A DNA stretch of 64,000 nucleotides from Quercus robur. Its lineage: Eukaryota > Streptophyta > Magnoliopsida > Fagales > Fagaceae. The DNA lies in contig NC_065535.1 of the NCBI RefSeq assembly GCF_932294415.1, positions 8,221,001 to 8,285,000 on the forward strand, read 5' to 3'. Below, in pieces: positions 1 through 13,251 of the stretch (positions are counted from its first letter, which is position 1; every line of letters begins with the position of its first letter). Below the pieces are notes generated by a model, which saw nothing but the letters and a program-made list of their open reading frames with translations, was not told the origin of the DNA and ran no database searches. A program made the position numbers and the translations under genes.

Positions 1-351
1 GTTACCTATAATATTTTGATTGATCAGTACTGTAAAATTGGTAATACTAGTGAAGCCCTTAAATTGAAAGATAGAATGGAAGAAGGGGTTGCTTTATCTA
101 TTATTACCTACTCTGCGTTGATCAATGGTTTGTGCAAGCTGGGAGATATGGAAGAATCTACAAAGCTTTTGGATCAAATGATCAAGGCTGGCGTGCACAC
201 AGACATGAAGAAATTCTCCAAGCTTCATAATATGATTCAGATGAGATGTCCCTCTTCTGGTATTGTTCCTCCTGAGCCAGTGATTTTAGACAATTGCTCA
301 GATGCTGAAGGAATGCCTGATAATTACTACATGTCTGAAGCTGTGAGTTGA
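1..351 (+). CDS. P-class pentatricopeptide repeat (PPR) protein, C-terminal end only
   Basis: This is the last part of a PPR gene whose start lies left of the window; the reading frame is open from base 1. Two PPR units are visible. The first begins VTYNILIDQYCK, the second ITYSALINGLCK, each about 35 residues with the usual helix pair (TSEALKLKDRM; MEESTKLLDQM). The unit length and the D at the end of the second repeat (AGVHTD) fit the P class. A non-repeat tail of about 45 residues ends at TGA 349-351. There is no E or DYW domain, so a role in organellar RNA stabilisation, splicing or translation is more likely than C-to-U editing. Which RNA it binds cannot be told from two repeats. The family is certain; the gene identity is not. 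Confidence 0.9.
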   Translation, partial: VTYNILIDQYCKIGNTSEALKLKDRMEEGVALSIITYSALINGLCKLGDMEESTKLLDQMIKAGVHTDMKKFSKLHNMIQMRCPSSGIVPPEPVILDNCSDAEGMPDNYYMSEAVS

Positions 352-2264
352 TGCACTCTGTGAACTAAAGAACTTTTTGTGAGGAACGTTCTATCATTGA
401 AATGATTTTGAGTTTGCTATGGCATTGTGCTCACAAGTGCATCCTTATGCATTAACATGCAAATTGTGGAGTTGTAGGTTGTAACCTCTATATTAAGGAG
501 GGATATGTTCTAGTCTCTTAGAAACCCAGGTAATTTTCTTTGCAAATGGTGATCTGTTTCCTTCTTTGTTGCAAGATTGTGCTAGTAAAGGTGGTTTCAT
601 TGGTGCAGGACACATTTAGTCAGAATCATCCCAAAGCATATGTTCCTCTGTAGTTTCTTTGTCATCAAACTACATGTCACTTCTTCATTCCAGAAGTTGC
701 GCAGTTAACTGCTTGAATTTTTTCATGAAGTAGTTCCCTGGAGGTCCTCTATTTGGAACCAAGGTGATCATTATTATTGCAGACAAATTGCTGATGGGTC
801 AAAATCCAAACCAATTATTTCTAGGAGAAATTCCTATTATCTAATTCTCGAATTCTGTCTCTAGTGCAAAGGTATCGCAGACTAACATGCTGGTCCTCTA
901 TGTTGTTTAGATTGTCTAGCAATTTTCCTGCTCAATAGCTCTTAGTTGGCATAAATGGTTTCTTTGTAGTGAAAAAGAGCACAACATATGCTAATGTCTT
1001 AAACATCATAAGGTGGCGGTACATGGAACCCAGGGAATCTACAGAAAATGGGATGTATTATATGTGCAGCTCCTTACTGAAGATCTTGTCCAAAATGAAG
1101 CTGGAGTTGCTTTTTTTCTCCATCAGGTACTCTTAAATTGTTGTGCAACTATCTGACCCATGCAAATGTTGTATATGGTTTGAACTTTTGAAGGCTAAAT
1201 ATTTTCGTCATGCATCTGAATTCTTATGGAAGTGTACTTAGAAACTTGTCATGGGAATATAGAGATATATATAGGTTTGTATTATTCAATCAAACTACAT
1301 AATGTAAGATCCATATTTTGGAACCTAGTTAGATATGGTAAGTTTGAAACCTATACACATTCTGATTGTTCGATTTTTCTTTAATGTTCTTGGGGAATGA
1401 ATTTCTAGTAAAATATCCGAATAAGTTTTCGTTTTTTCTAATTGTCCTCCTTTGTCCATGTTACACACTTATTCCAGGTTATTGTTTTGTGCTTTGAGAA
1501 GCCCTCTCAATATGTCATTATTACTTGACTCATCTTATAGGCCAAGATTGGGGCCTGAACGCTTGTTTGCATGTTCACCACCTTTTCAAGCTTGCAATAG
1601 AACTTTTGCTCGATGGTCATCCACTTGATCATGCTTGCAATAGAAATGTTGCCTGATCGTTGTCCAACTAATAACCTCAATAGCTTGTCTTTTGGGGATA
1701 GACTGAGCCAAGAAGTACTATTTTTGGGAAACAGATCTCAAAGGATGTCAAATTTAACAAATGTAGATAATCAGTCAAAAAAAAGGAAAGGAAGGGATCG
1801 AAGTACATCTAATATGTGCAAGAGATCCTCCAAGGGAGATGTATTCTCAACACTACTCATGTTTGTTGCATTTTCTATGAATTTGTTTTAAGTGCTTAAA
1901 TGAGTTTCTTAGTGAAGTGTATTTCTAAAAATTAAGCATACCAGTTTACTTTCTACAAACACCTCGACTCCCTGCTTTCAACCTTTTTCCCTTTGGATGG
2001 GTTTTACCAGTATAAATTTAATTGAGTAAAAAGAACACTAAGGAAATTATTATCTTAGTATAAGGATTAAAATTGAAGGATTTTTGTTCCTGTTTATCAA
2101 CTGAAACTTTTCTCTGAACTCAATATTGGATGTTCTATGATTAACTGGCATGCTTTCTGAACCATAATTCATCAAGATCAATACCTTGTTAGACTTCCAT
2201 TCCATATACCTGCTTCATCTCTCAAAGTGAGAAATTCCACTATTATGGTCATAATGCCTTTATA
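352..2264. other. Downstream of the PPR gene: probable 3'UTR, then non-coding
   Basis: There is no supported coding region. The first few hundred bases have the mixed composition of a plant 3'UTR, and T-rich stretches followed by AG could be introns in it, but no exon can be fixed. Short open frames here show no recognisable domain. Confidence 0.4.
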
Positions 2265-2914
2265 TAACAGTGTGTTTGGATGGTGGTAGAGGAAAGGGGG
2301 TAGAGGGGAAGGGGGTGTGGGGCCTGTGGGCCGTGTGGCTCTATACTTTCTCATGTTTGGATTTTTTTTTTTTTTTTAGGGGAGAGGAAATGGATCTGAG
2401 TGGGTTTGAAGGTGTATCAAACCCTTTGAGTTCCCCCCCACCCCTTTTTTTTTTCAATTCCCTGAAATTAGGGGGATTTGGAGAGGGAGAGATTCCAAAT
2501 TTAGGACACTTTTTGGGGATTTTCATTTTTACCCTTAATTAAACTCTCAAAATGATAATATTATCCTACATCTAACATGATCAAATTTCCACTCAGTCAA
2601 CAGTAATAATGGAGTCCTCTTGCACCCGGCCACCCAGACCTCTCACTCTCTCAACTCATCTCAAACGTTCAGCTTTTTTTCCTCTTAATCTATTCTTCTT
2701 CTTCTTCTTCTTCTGTCTATTTAGTCAAGGTTGTATTGTCTCAATAAAATTCACACAAATTTAGTTTTAATACAATCTGTTAAAAAAACTAGGATTTGTT
2801 TCATTGACTGCTGAGATTTTTTGGGTCAAAATTTTTAGGCTATTTTCAGAACTGAAACCATAAGAGGGGTTTAAATCTAGGAACGTAAAAGTAGTAGATT
2901 TGAAAAATGGGTTT

Positions 2915-3088
2915 TGCTAACGAGCGCCCTTAGGACACTCATTAATAATCCACTTTAGGAAAGTTTTAATACCACTTTTATGGGAAATAAAAAAAGCTGT
3001 CAAAATATTAATTACTTTTTTTTTCATTTTCCATAAAAACTTTCTTTATATGGATTATTAACCAGTGTCCTAAGGGCACTCATTAGCA
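2915..3088. mobile_element. MITE with ~37-bp terminal inverted repeats
   Basis: The left end starts TGCTAACGAGCGCCCTTAGG. The reverse complement of the right end starts TGCTAATGAGTGCCCTTAGG and continues to match through the AATAATCC region. The inner part is also partly palindromic (ACTTTTATGGGAAA against TTTTCCATAAAAACTT). TTT flanks both sides, but in this T-rich context it is weak as a target duplication. A decayed relative lies near 28212-28456. It has no coding capacity and the superfamily is not clear. Confidence 0.7.
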
Positions 3089-6000
3089 TTTTCCTTGAAA
3101 AATTAGGTTTTGGGTTTTGATTTTTGTTATTGAAGAATTTAGTCTGGGTTTGAAACTCCTAAGCCCTAGCCAACATCTTGGGGCCACCCCCAAGGGAGTC
3201 CTCCCCGTAATTACCAATCATTTTGAACTCTTACTCTTTTGTTTTCTTTATATATAAAGAATTGGGTTTTCTTTGGGAAGTAGTATATAGTTTAGCATTT
3301 TGACTTTATAGGGTATGGCTTTGATTATTTTGAGGATTTGCGAATTGGGTTTGTGATAGTTTAGAAAACTTTTCAAAGCTAGAAAGCAGAAACAATTTTT
3401 GGGTATTATGGATGTGGATTTGACTGTTGTAGGGTTTGAGAATTTGAGTAGGGTTTCAATGTTTTATTGTGAGGATTTGAGAATTGATCAGAAACTATAA
3501 TGGGTGAGAACATAGTACTTTTAGTAAGGTTGCGTTTTCTCTATTTTATGTATGAGTGTTAATTATCGCATGCAGTCATGTGATGGTGTGCACTGTAGAT
3601 GTTTTTTCTTTGAGTTGTTTGTGCTTCATCGCCATCTGCATGTTGCACTTATCCATATTTACTTGGCAGGGATAAAAAGAAAGATTTTGGTTCAAACTGT
3701 GCTACGTATTGTCCTCTTTGCATCTTTTTATCTCAGAGGAAAATTAATCATATCGCTCGTTTTGTGGAACTTTCTCATAAAAATTCAGCTAGAGATATCC
3801 CTTTAATGCTAGTAGTGAATCTTCAGGTACATCTTTATTGCACCTTGTCTATCTTCATAGCTAGTGGAAAGATGTTGCAAAGAATTATGGTTCTTATTGT
3901 CCAACCATGGTGTCTGAGCTAGACATTTGATGACATTCTTTTTGTACATCCTATAGGATTGGTTCAGCTACGTTGATTGAGATATGCACTGATTCAACTA
4001 CATTTCCAGAAAAAGGTTTTGAAGCTTTCCATGACTGATTGAAGACTTGTATATTTTCGCCTGACAATTCAGGTAACCATCTTTACTTACATAAAAAAAT
4101 CAGGTAAACATCTTGAGATTCTCAGCAAGGCTAATTTTCACTTTTATTGAAGATCCATATCTGACATATGCTGGCTTCTTGTGATTTTGAAATGGCTGAA
4201 GACTTTTTTTTTTTTTATAAGAAAAAAGGCTGAAGACTTGCCAGCGCATACCTTATGTTTTATAAGGCTGACTACACTGATTATGACCAACTGGGCATTG
4301 ATCAACAAGTGATTGAATGCCATAAGTTTTTTCAATCAGCGAAGAATTAAAATTGTCAACCTCAATGTCTATTGAGACATCCTCCCTGTTCTGCCTTGTT
4401 TATCAGTTGATAATTAGATTTCTTAGTCTCCAATTTTGACACTTGAGTTTCCTCACTCATTTATAAATAAACTCTTACTAGAATGTACATAAGAAAGAGA
4501 ATGTAGCAAATTGCAATATATCTTTTCTTGATAATTCAGTATCTATAATGATGCTTTTGATTTATCTTTTGAAACTTTACCAAGCCGTATTGCTTTTAAT
4601 CTAGTTTAATGCAAGCTTTGTTGTCAAAATAGTTTAATATACTTTTTTTTGTTTGTGGGGGGGGGGGGGGGGGGGGTGGTACTTTTTTCCTGCATATTTC
4701 TGAAACATCTAGTTGATCTTGAAACATGCAGACTTTCATTTAATGTTTTTGGAATTTGGTATTTTGTTATGGTTACCCTTAAAGGTGCGGGCTTCATCTA
4801 GCTGACTCTGTTTTCTTTTTCTCTTCAAAATTGGTGGACAACACATAATTGAGTTACCATTGTGACAAATACAATGTTGAAACTTTTTGTTTTTCTTTGG
4901 ATGTAGTTTCTTGCTGACTTCTAAATGTTTCATTTTTTGTTAGTGTTTTTTAAACATTAAAGAAAAGGTTTTTGAATCTTCCAATTTGTTCACTGATTAT
5001 AAACGGTTCATAATGAGTTTTAGAGAGTTCAAGTCATAACCAAGCCACACGAGTAACATGTGCAATATGAATAATAGTATTTTTAGGATTACACCATTTG
5101 TCAATTTTTACCATAACTTGTTGAAGTAGTTAAATGTGAATGGTGGACAATCACGTTTCATATGTATCTATCACTTTTTTTTTTTCCACCACTCATGATT
5201 GACCACACTAGAGTAGTGATAAACACAAGAGTTGTGATAAAAATTGTAGGCCTATAATGTAGCGCAAAAGTTTTGTACTTTTTCATAGAATGACCGCATT
5301 CATAAGATATGGGTACTAGCACGGTCCAATTAGTAATTTTCTTGTGTATAATTTGCCTATGCCAAACATATACATCACAATGACAATGTATCCATCCGTC
5401 AGAATATGACATGTTGAGAGTACCCATAGTCTAGTACTCTAGTTGAGTGCTAAACTATAGCACATGGTCCAATTAATTTGGGTATAATTACCCGTCTCAT
5501 AACATGCAAAGCTAAACATGGTACAAGGTAATTCTAATCCATTTGGTTAATTTTGTTAATTATTCAATTCATTAGCATAGATAGTAATTCAATCAGAATA
5601 TGACATGTTGAAAGTGGGAGAGAAAAAAAAGAAGGTAGATAAGTATTGATGTTGATGAAGTGTTTGCCGGGAATGTCCATGAAATTTATCATTCTCTTGT
5701 TGGTCCAGTTTTACTTCAATGTGAATGTAGTTAGTTGATTCGAGGTTCGAAGTACCATCAACTATGGCATAACTAAAGCAAATCACCCTGTCCTTGTACT
5801 GAACCCACTGTTATGTCCTAAGTTTAAGTTTTTACCTATTCAATTTGTAGGTAATGAAAATTGACTATACAACATAATTTTTCCGTGCTACATGTTCTCG
5901 ACACTCGACAGCTTGTTTTCAACCCAACCGACACAACTAAAACCTAGCTAAACAGAGCAAACATCGTATCTTTTGGGGCTCCTTGAAAAACGTGGGGTTT

Positions 6001-8314
6001 TAGCAAATGCTGATTCAAAGAAAGCAATGTATATGTGGTACTGGCTAACCCTGTGAAATACAGCATTTGATCTTTGTGTGGAATGAACGATAAGCACGCT
6101 AGGATACACGTATACGCATTTAACAGCCCTTTGAAAGAGAAGCAGTGCTAAAAAAAAAACAAACAAGCTGCAACACGTGGAGGCATATAGTTATGTATAA
6201 TTATATATGAAACGAGAGAGAGAGAGAGAGAGAGAGAGTCTTGCACTTCTGCTCTATTTTTTTGGTCTGTTTTGGTTGGTAGGGGTTTCCTCTCACAACC
6301 ATGTTTAAATTATATGTTGACACACAGTCAGTTGAATTGATTTTTCATCTTATAGTTAAAAAATAATAATAATAATAAAATAAAAAAAGAAGAAGAAGAA
6401 GAAGAGGAGAGACTGATAGAGTGAACAGTGAAACGTTTCAAATATGATTAATATTTAAATTATGGTGGTCCTTAATTTGCTTGCACGCTTCCATTTTTTA
6501 AGAAATTGATCTTACAGGAAATTTCTTTATTTTTCTTCAAAAATAATTTATGTTCATTCTACTTAAAAATATTAGTGTATAGGAAACATCATTATGCTAT
6601 TTATTAACTTATATACTAATTAATGTTATTGTTTATGGAATAATAAATGTAGATCAGTTCCCATTAAAAAAAAAAAAAAAAAATGTAAATCAGTGACAGT
6701 AGATCATTCTCAACCGAGTCAACCCTTTAGAAGGAAGAGGCATCAAGTTTTAATTAAGTTTTTTGGATTATTTTTTTAAATAAAATACATGACTAAACAG
6801 TCTAAATTATAGCTGAAAAATGTAGTTTTTTTTTTTTTTTTTTTTATCTTTCTCGGTAGGAAAGCAATCCAAGTGTGACATAAAATCCTAAAATCTGAGA
6901 ACCATTGATATGACATATGTAATGACTGGGAGTATAAGGTTTGATCTCTCAAAGGAAAATACGGAGTGAAAGCTCTCGCTTATCTAAAACCCAAGGGAGC
7001 TTAGAATTTCAGGAACCTCCAAAATTGATGGGCAGAAAACTATGCCTCATCCAACCGGAGAGCTACTTTAAGATTCAGGCAACTACTCGTGAAAGAGTAG
7101 GGTAAGGAGTAATGTACCTTTCAAATTTAGCCTATGATGACTTCCAAGAATAGCACAGATGGGTGTTGTAGGACTTAGGAGGTGAAGTACTTATTGCTTT
7201 GCTTTGGTCAAGATAAAATCGTCATGTATATAATTAATGTCATAATTTGCTTCTTTCTTCTTCTTTTTCTTTACATTCCTTAAACAAGACATAAATGATT
7301 AGGAGTGAATTGAAATCTCCATTTAATTATCTTTTTGCTTTGTGTTTTAAATGTTGATATAACAAAATCCATAGTGACTGTATGCTTGCAAAGTCCACTG
7401 ATTTTCAAAACACTCTAATCAAACTAATGTAGAGCCCTTTTTTTGTTTTTATGTGTTGCTAAAAATGTTATAAATTTTATGTACTATTTAACATTTACAA
7501 ACTGATGTGTTACTAATCACAAAAAAATAAAAAAATAAATAATAATAATAATAATAATTTTAACATTCAACTATTATATTTTTAAAATTCATCAATTATG
7601 TTCATTGTCACATGATTTGTAAATAATAGTCATTTTAGTATTGTTTTCTCCTTTTCAAAATGACCTACTCCCTACTCAAGACGTAAGGTAGCAGAAGCAA
7701 ATCAAATTGCTGTCTTTTTTTTTCTCTTTCTTGTTTCTTTATAAGATTTTTTTAATAGTCTAACTATAACAACAAATATTGTAGTTTCTGATAGATAGAT
7801 ACAGCCTAAACAGAATCTGCATAAAGAAAAGGAAAAGAGCATCTGTAGTTGTCATGCGGCAACAATATCATTCTTTTCTTGTTTTCAAATAATTAAGATG
7901 TTTTATTATTATAATATAAATTACACGGCATTGCAAAGAATCTAAAATGTCGTAATACCAAATTAAATATACTTATCTCGCCAGTTCATACGTCTTTGAA
8001 AGCAAACTTTGCCATTTCAAAAGTGTTTCTCCTAATAAATGTGTACCACATCTTCTTCTTCTTCTTCTTCTTCTTCTATATTTAAGAAAAATCTTCCTTC
8101 TAGTGCAAAATTAACTATGAAACATATTGATACAACGTGATGTTACAAACAAAATGCTTATGAACACACTACAGAGAAGAATAATTTGGAAAGCATCAAA
8201 GCCCAACTAAACAACAATGTGATCACTTTGGATAGAAAATTAAAGTACGAATTAAGAGAGTGTTTTTGTTTCGAGTTAATTTTGGCATTAAACTTCATCA
8301 AATATGAACTGAGT

Positions 8315-8347
<33 letters not shown>

Positions 8348-9103
8348 CTGAACTACAAAAAGAAATGGGAGAACTAAACCAAATTTGGCATGTATTGGAA
8401 CTTTTAGAAATTTCTTAAAATTCATATTGAATAAAAAAATAAAAGTAATATTTAAAAAAAATATTTATTTATTTGTTTTTGTTACTTTTCAATGGAGTGA
8501 AATCCATTAAATTCTTCTTTTAACAGATTCATAATACACGCGTTTACAAAAGCCAAACAATATTTACCATAAATTCATGCATTGAATTAAATACTACGAT
8601 ATATAAGAACATGCAGTATAATGTGATTTACAATTTATAGTATAATGTACAGCTGCAAGTTTACGCTATCATGCTCATGCATATATAAAGTTAAGAAGAG
8701 AAATTTTACTTTTAATTCAAACGCGTTTCTTCGATTTATTTATTAGTTTATTTTAACCTTTGTCCCCTCTTTTGACAAACTGAAGACATGCATGATTCAT
8801 GATGTTGCTTTATTAATCTTTGATTACGTAAGAATATTCTTATAGAGTTAATAGGAAGTCAATTGGAAAATCTTTGAAAAAAAAGTAACTTTCTGTCTAA
8901 TCTTTTTTTCTTTTTCTTTTTTTAATTTCTGTCTTCACTTTCTTCTGCTCTTAATTCAACTAATTACCCTCTATTAGGCTTAAAAAAAAAAATTTACCCT
9001 CTATTACATTGTTGTAGCTGGTAAGTTTATTCTTTTTACCGGTTGAGGTCTATACCTCAACCGTGCAAGAAAATATTTAATATCAAATGATATCATGTCA
9101 ACA
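3089..9103. other. Intergenic DNA, AT-rich, no supported gene
   Basis: About 6 kb with no domain-bearing reading frame on either strand. It contains a G20 tract, a GA microsatellite at about 6214-6238, a CTT microsatellite at 8051-8077, a TA run at 8319-8346, and several poly(A)/poly(T) tracts. A perfect 10-bp stem with a 4-base loop lies at 9040-9063. I see no other structure I can name. Confidence 0.5.
4657..4676. repeat. G20 homopolymer
   Basis: An uninterrupted run of 20 G follows T8GTTTGT. It can form a G-quadruplex on the + strand. The exact length is prone to sequencing error. Confidence 0.85.
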
Positions 9104-9226
9104 GTATCAAAATTTATTAAGTATGAAATATGTCAGTAAAAAATAACTACCCTATTAACAAATGAAAGATACGTATTAGTGGGTAATTATTTTTATACAC
9201 ATCTCTCATTTATTGAATTTTGATAC
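9104..9226. mobile_element. Hairpin-forming MITE-like element
   Basis: The left arm starts GTATCAAAATTTATTAA and runs to AATAACTACCC. The right arm, GGGTAATTATTTTTA to AATTTTGATAC, is its imperfect reverse complement. The arms are about 50 bp and the loop about 28 bp. No target duplication was identified. Confidence 0.55.
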
Positions 9227-10410
9227 CATTATAACGTAGTATAATATAGTACAAAATACTTTTTTTTGGAAATGAGAATCTCGAGCACATAAACACAAAA
9301 AAGTTATAAAATTTGCCATCTACGCTCGGATGTCATAGATTTTCAGCTGAAATTGACTTGAAGCATGCTCAATCGTTTAATTCTTTATTATTTATAGATT
9401 TTTTTTTTTTTAAAAAAAGAAAAAAAAAAAAAAGAAAAGAAAAAAGATTGGGCAGCAGATGCAATCCCATTAAAAATTTTAAAATAGAAATATCAAACAT
9501 TATATAAATGTACAACTGGGTGGAATAGCTTATGCATTATTTGTATTTATTTGTATTTTCTTATTTTATTCTTGGTTTGGGAAATAGTCGACCAACTTAT
9601 GAAATGATCAATACTAAGAACATGACTATTTCACAAACTTTTTTCACTAGTTATTAAGATAGTAAGTTATTACTGGAATAATTTTACATAGACTTCTCAC
9701 AATTTTTATTGGTTCATCGGTCATAGTAGGCTTTCTTATTAAAAGTTCAAATTATACATTTAATTTTATTTTGAATATGAGAGGAACTCGAACTTATCAA
9801 TAAACTTGATTATGTTTAAGTTTGGTTATATTGTCAATAAAGTATAAATAACAATTTGATATCTTATGAATTTATTTAGAAAGTTACACAATTCAATCTC
9901 AAGTTTACAAAAGCATATATTTTATACGAGTATACATAAAAACATACAGTATTATATATAAATTGAGTCACATACTCATAATCTTGTTTACGAACACATT
10001 ATTATGTCTAATATTAACTCATTTAATAATCAAGCATAAAATTAGTCTTAAATTTGGCTCATTTGTTTAACAAACAAGCATAAACAAATATTTTCTTGAA
10101 TCAAATCCAACCATTCATAACCAACTCAAAATTTATTTACAATTGAATTTGAGACTCTGAATTCCATTTTGTTAATTCATTATAACTGAGACTCTGATTT
10201 TTAATCAATCAATCTATTTTCCATTTTGTTTACTGTGACTTTGGTTTGGGACTAAGTTATTTAAGTACTTCTGTATATTTGTATTTTTTTTTTTAAGAAA
10301 AGATAACTAGTGGAGAAAGAAGAGGTGTGGTTAAAAATTAAAATCACAAACATTATCACATACATATAAATTCTTATTCTTTATTTCTTCTTGCAAAAAA
10401 AATTGTTTCC

Positions 10411-10573
10411 AGTGGGTTCCAATTAGTTCAACTGGTAAAATCTCTAACGGTTGTATAAGAGATCTGAAATTTAATCCCTGCCTAGACCAAAAATTGATTG
10501 ATGTCTTGGTTTGATAATAAAGAGCTATCATCAGGAGCGAATGTTATAGGTTGAAACTCTCTCAAAAAAAAAA
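10411..10573 (+). mobile_element. tRNA-derived SINE
   Basis: It begins GTGGGTTCC. An A-box-like TAGTTCAACTGG (10424-10435) is followed about 26 bp later by a decayed B box, GATCTGAAATTTAATCC (10461-10477), and the element ends in an A10 tail (10564-10573). Flanks AATTGTTTCCA (left) and AATTATTCCCA (right) look like a target duplication with two mismatches. The mutated B box suggests it is no longer transcribed. The plant SINE family cannot be named by eye. Confidence 0.65.
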
Positions 10574-10603
10574 TTATTCCCATAAAATAAAATTTGTGTT
10601 TCC

Positions 10604-11331
10604 TAGGGGTGTGCAGAAAACCCACCGACCCGCCAAACCCGACCCAACCCAACCCGACCCGCCGGGTTAGGTCGGTTTTTAAGGCTTGGTGGGTTGGGTT
10701 GGGTTACAAAAAAAAAATTATGGCAGGTTGGGTTGGGTTTAGGTCATAAAATTACAAACCCGCCAAACCCAACCCGACCTACCCATATTTAATATATATT
10801 TAAAATATATTTTTATATTTAATAATTTTTTTTAAATCAATTGTAGGACACTTTTATATATATATATATATATTAAAATATATATTATATATTTAATAAT
10901 TAAAAAAACAGTTATAGAGCAGCATTTCCTTAGTTTCTCCTACTAATACTAATTTAAGATATATATATATATATATATATAATATATTATATAATTAATA
11001 AATTTTTTTAAATAGCCAGTTCTTCCTATCATATATAAAAGCCAATTAGTTCACACAAATCCTAATAAATTACTATTGTTGTTTAGTCATTAATGTTGTT
11101 TGCCTTTAAGGAGTTATATTGATACTAATTTTTAGGTTTTTTTAATATTTTAATTTTTTTTTTCTACTCAATTTAATAATAAAAAAAAATTTTCAAACTC
11201 ATGGGTTCAACCCGACCCATGTGAGTTGGGTTAGACTTATGTGATGGGTTGGGTTTTTTTTTGACCCACCATGATGGATTGGGTCAAAAAATCTCCTCAA
11301 CCCTACCCAACCCGACCCATGCACTCCTCTA
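10604..11331. mobile_element. Non-autonomous hAT-type element with 8-bp target duplication
   Basis: The terminal inverted repeats are TAGGGGTGTGCA (left) and, reverse-complemented, TAGAGGAGTGCA (right). They are flanked by identical 8-bp copies of GTGTTTCC at 10596-10603 and 11332-11339. An 8-bp duplication and a TAGGG(G)TG end are hallmarks of hAT elements. Inside each end is a subterminal array of AACCCGACCC/GGGTTGGGTT motifs in both orientations, typical of transposase-binding repeats. The centre is AT-rich, with no open frame of note. Confidence 0.88.
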
Positions 11332-11339
11332 GTGTTTCC

Positions 11340-13014
11340 CATATGAATAGTTTGTATTGCACATTGATAAGCTGAGTGACAGATCTGATATAACGTGTGC
11401 CAACCGCGGATTCCGAGATTTCCAACAAAATTTGGGAACTGGGACTTAAAAGGGTTATGGGGCCCATCAACATAGTACGTACTTTTATTCAAAGTCTGAT
11501 CCTTTTATTCAAAGTCTGATCAGGATCCTACGCGGTACAAAAATTGTTACACATTAAATCACTGCCACGCGTCACACATCCAAGTCCTTCATAAGATCAA
11601 GCTATCAATGTCTTGGGTTGGGCCTCTTGGTGAACTTCTTTGCTCTCTTTCGCTATCCCTACCGACACTTTTTTTAACTTTATATATTTAAACTTTGAAA
11701 ATAAATGAGATCTACCTTGTGTGTGTATATATATATATATATAGTAAGGTATTTATGAGAACATTATGATTATACTATTTATAAACTTAGATGATATGAT
11801 AATGAATGTAGGTTCTCAAAACAAAAAAAAAAAAAAATTGATTTTATTTTAATAATATTACAATAAATAAATTTTTTTGACAAATAAGAGTATTTAGTCC
11901 TCTTTGAGTATCTGATTATTTTTTCGAATGTATGCTTCATCCCATACACACTAAATTTTATAAAAAGATAAATAAGTTTCGGATTCCTTAATTTGTAAGT
12001 CTCTTTTAGTACAATTAGTATTAATAGTAGTTTTAAAATCATTATTTTTTAATTAATTATTTTATGTTTGAAATTAACTAATCACTTTTTTTATACGGTA
12101 GATTTCTAAAAAAATCCAATGGTTAAAAAAATTTCATTAAATGTTACTATTACTTTCCTTTTTTTTCCTAATTAATATTAGCATTATTTCTCTATTTCTT
12201 TATTTAATTGGTTTCCACTTTCCACTTTTCCTTATTTAATTGGTTTCCACTTTCCACTTGATTAGAAGATACACAGCCATTTTCAATACCTTGCAAATCA
12301 TATTTATCTCTACTAAAGAGCACCCCACCATAACCAAACCTCCTGTTTCGGCAAAAATGTATACCAATTTTTTTAATTTCATGCAGATGGGTAGATCTGG
12401 ATAGATCTTCATTTAAATGAATCAATCTTACTTTCTTTTTATGCAGATACAGATAAATTTTCATTTTAAGTTTTGAATTTTAGTGTTTATTGAAATAAAT
12501 AAAATCATAGTAGTGATTATAGTGATTTGGTGAAGGTGGAACTGAGGATTATTTCCCCAGTTGATTGGCATTGAGCATCTTTGACGTTGATCATACCCAA
12601 AGGTCCCAAATTTGTCCCCCAATCACTACTATAATTTTATTGGATAATATCCTTGATAGTTGATAGTATTGGGTCCATAATATATCAAGGTCACAAACTG
12701 TTGAAAAAATATTTCCACAGAGTTGCTTGATTTTTTTTCTCGATAATCTCCACTGAATTGCTTGATAGTGTTGGATAATGTCCTGCAACTGTTTGCCACT
12801 GTCCTTAGTTTTTTACAAATTTCTGTTCTACATGGTAGATAAAAACCCAGGAGAGAAGAGAGAGACTGTGAGCACATTTTAGGAGTGGAGAAAAATATGG
12901 AAATTCATAAATAAGGGATAATAAATGAGATAGTAATCAGTGAGTTTAATTTTTTGACCGGACCGTTACATTTACTTAAATCTAATGGTGTAGAAAATGT
13001 GTAACTTGAACTTA

Positions 13015-13058
<44 letters not shown>

Positions 13059-13071
13059 ATATGTAATAACA
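11340..13071. other. Intergenic DNA with local repeats
   Basis: No gene is supported. There is a 28-32 bp tandem duplication around TTTAATTGGTTTCCACTTTCC at about 12199-12260, and a CT then TA microsatellite at about 13014-13059. The rest is unassigned. Confidence 0.45.
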
Positions 13072-13251
13072 GAATACAGACAGATCTTCTGTATCACATT
13101 TTGTGTTCCACTTTATGTTCTACCAATCACAATTTATCATTATTTTTTTATTTTTTTTTTCATATAAAAAAAGTTAAACAAATACTTTGACAAATTATGA
13201 TTAATAAAACATAAATTAAAACATAAAAAGTGATATAAAGAATTTGTATTC
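13072..13251. mobile_element. Foldback MITE-like element
   Basis: The left end GAATACAGACAG and following bases to CAATTTATCA pair imperfectly with the right end, read in reverse complement as GAATACAAATTCTTTATATC and on to CATAATTTGTCA. Arms are about 60-70 bp with many mismatches. No clear target duplication. Confidence 0.5.

Noticed and set aside
2265-2560. MITE starting GTGTTTGGATGG
   Set aside because: Only one end is recognisable; the matching right end was not found.
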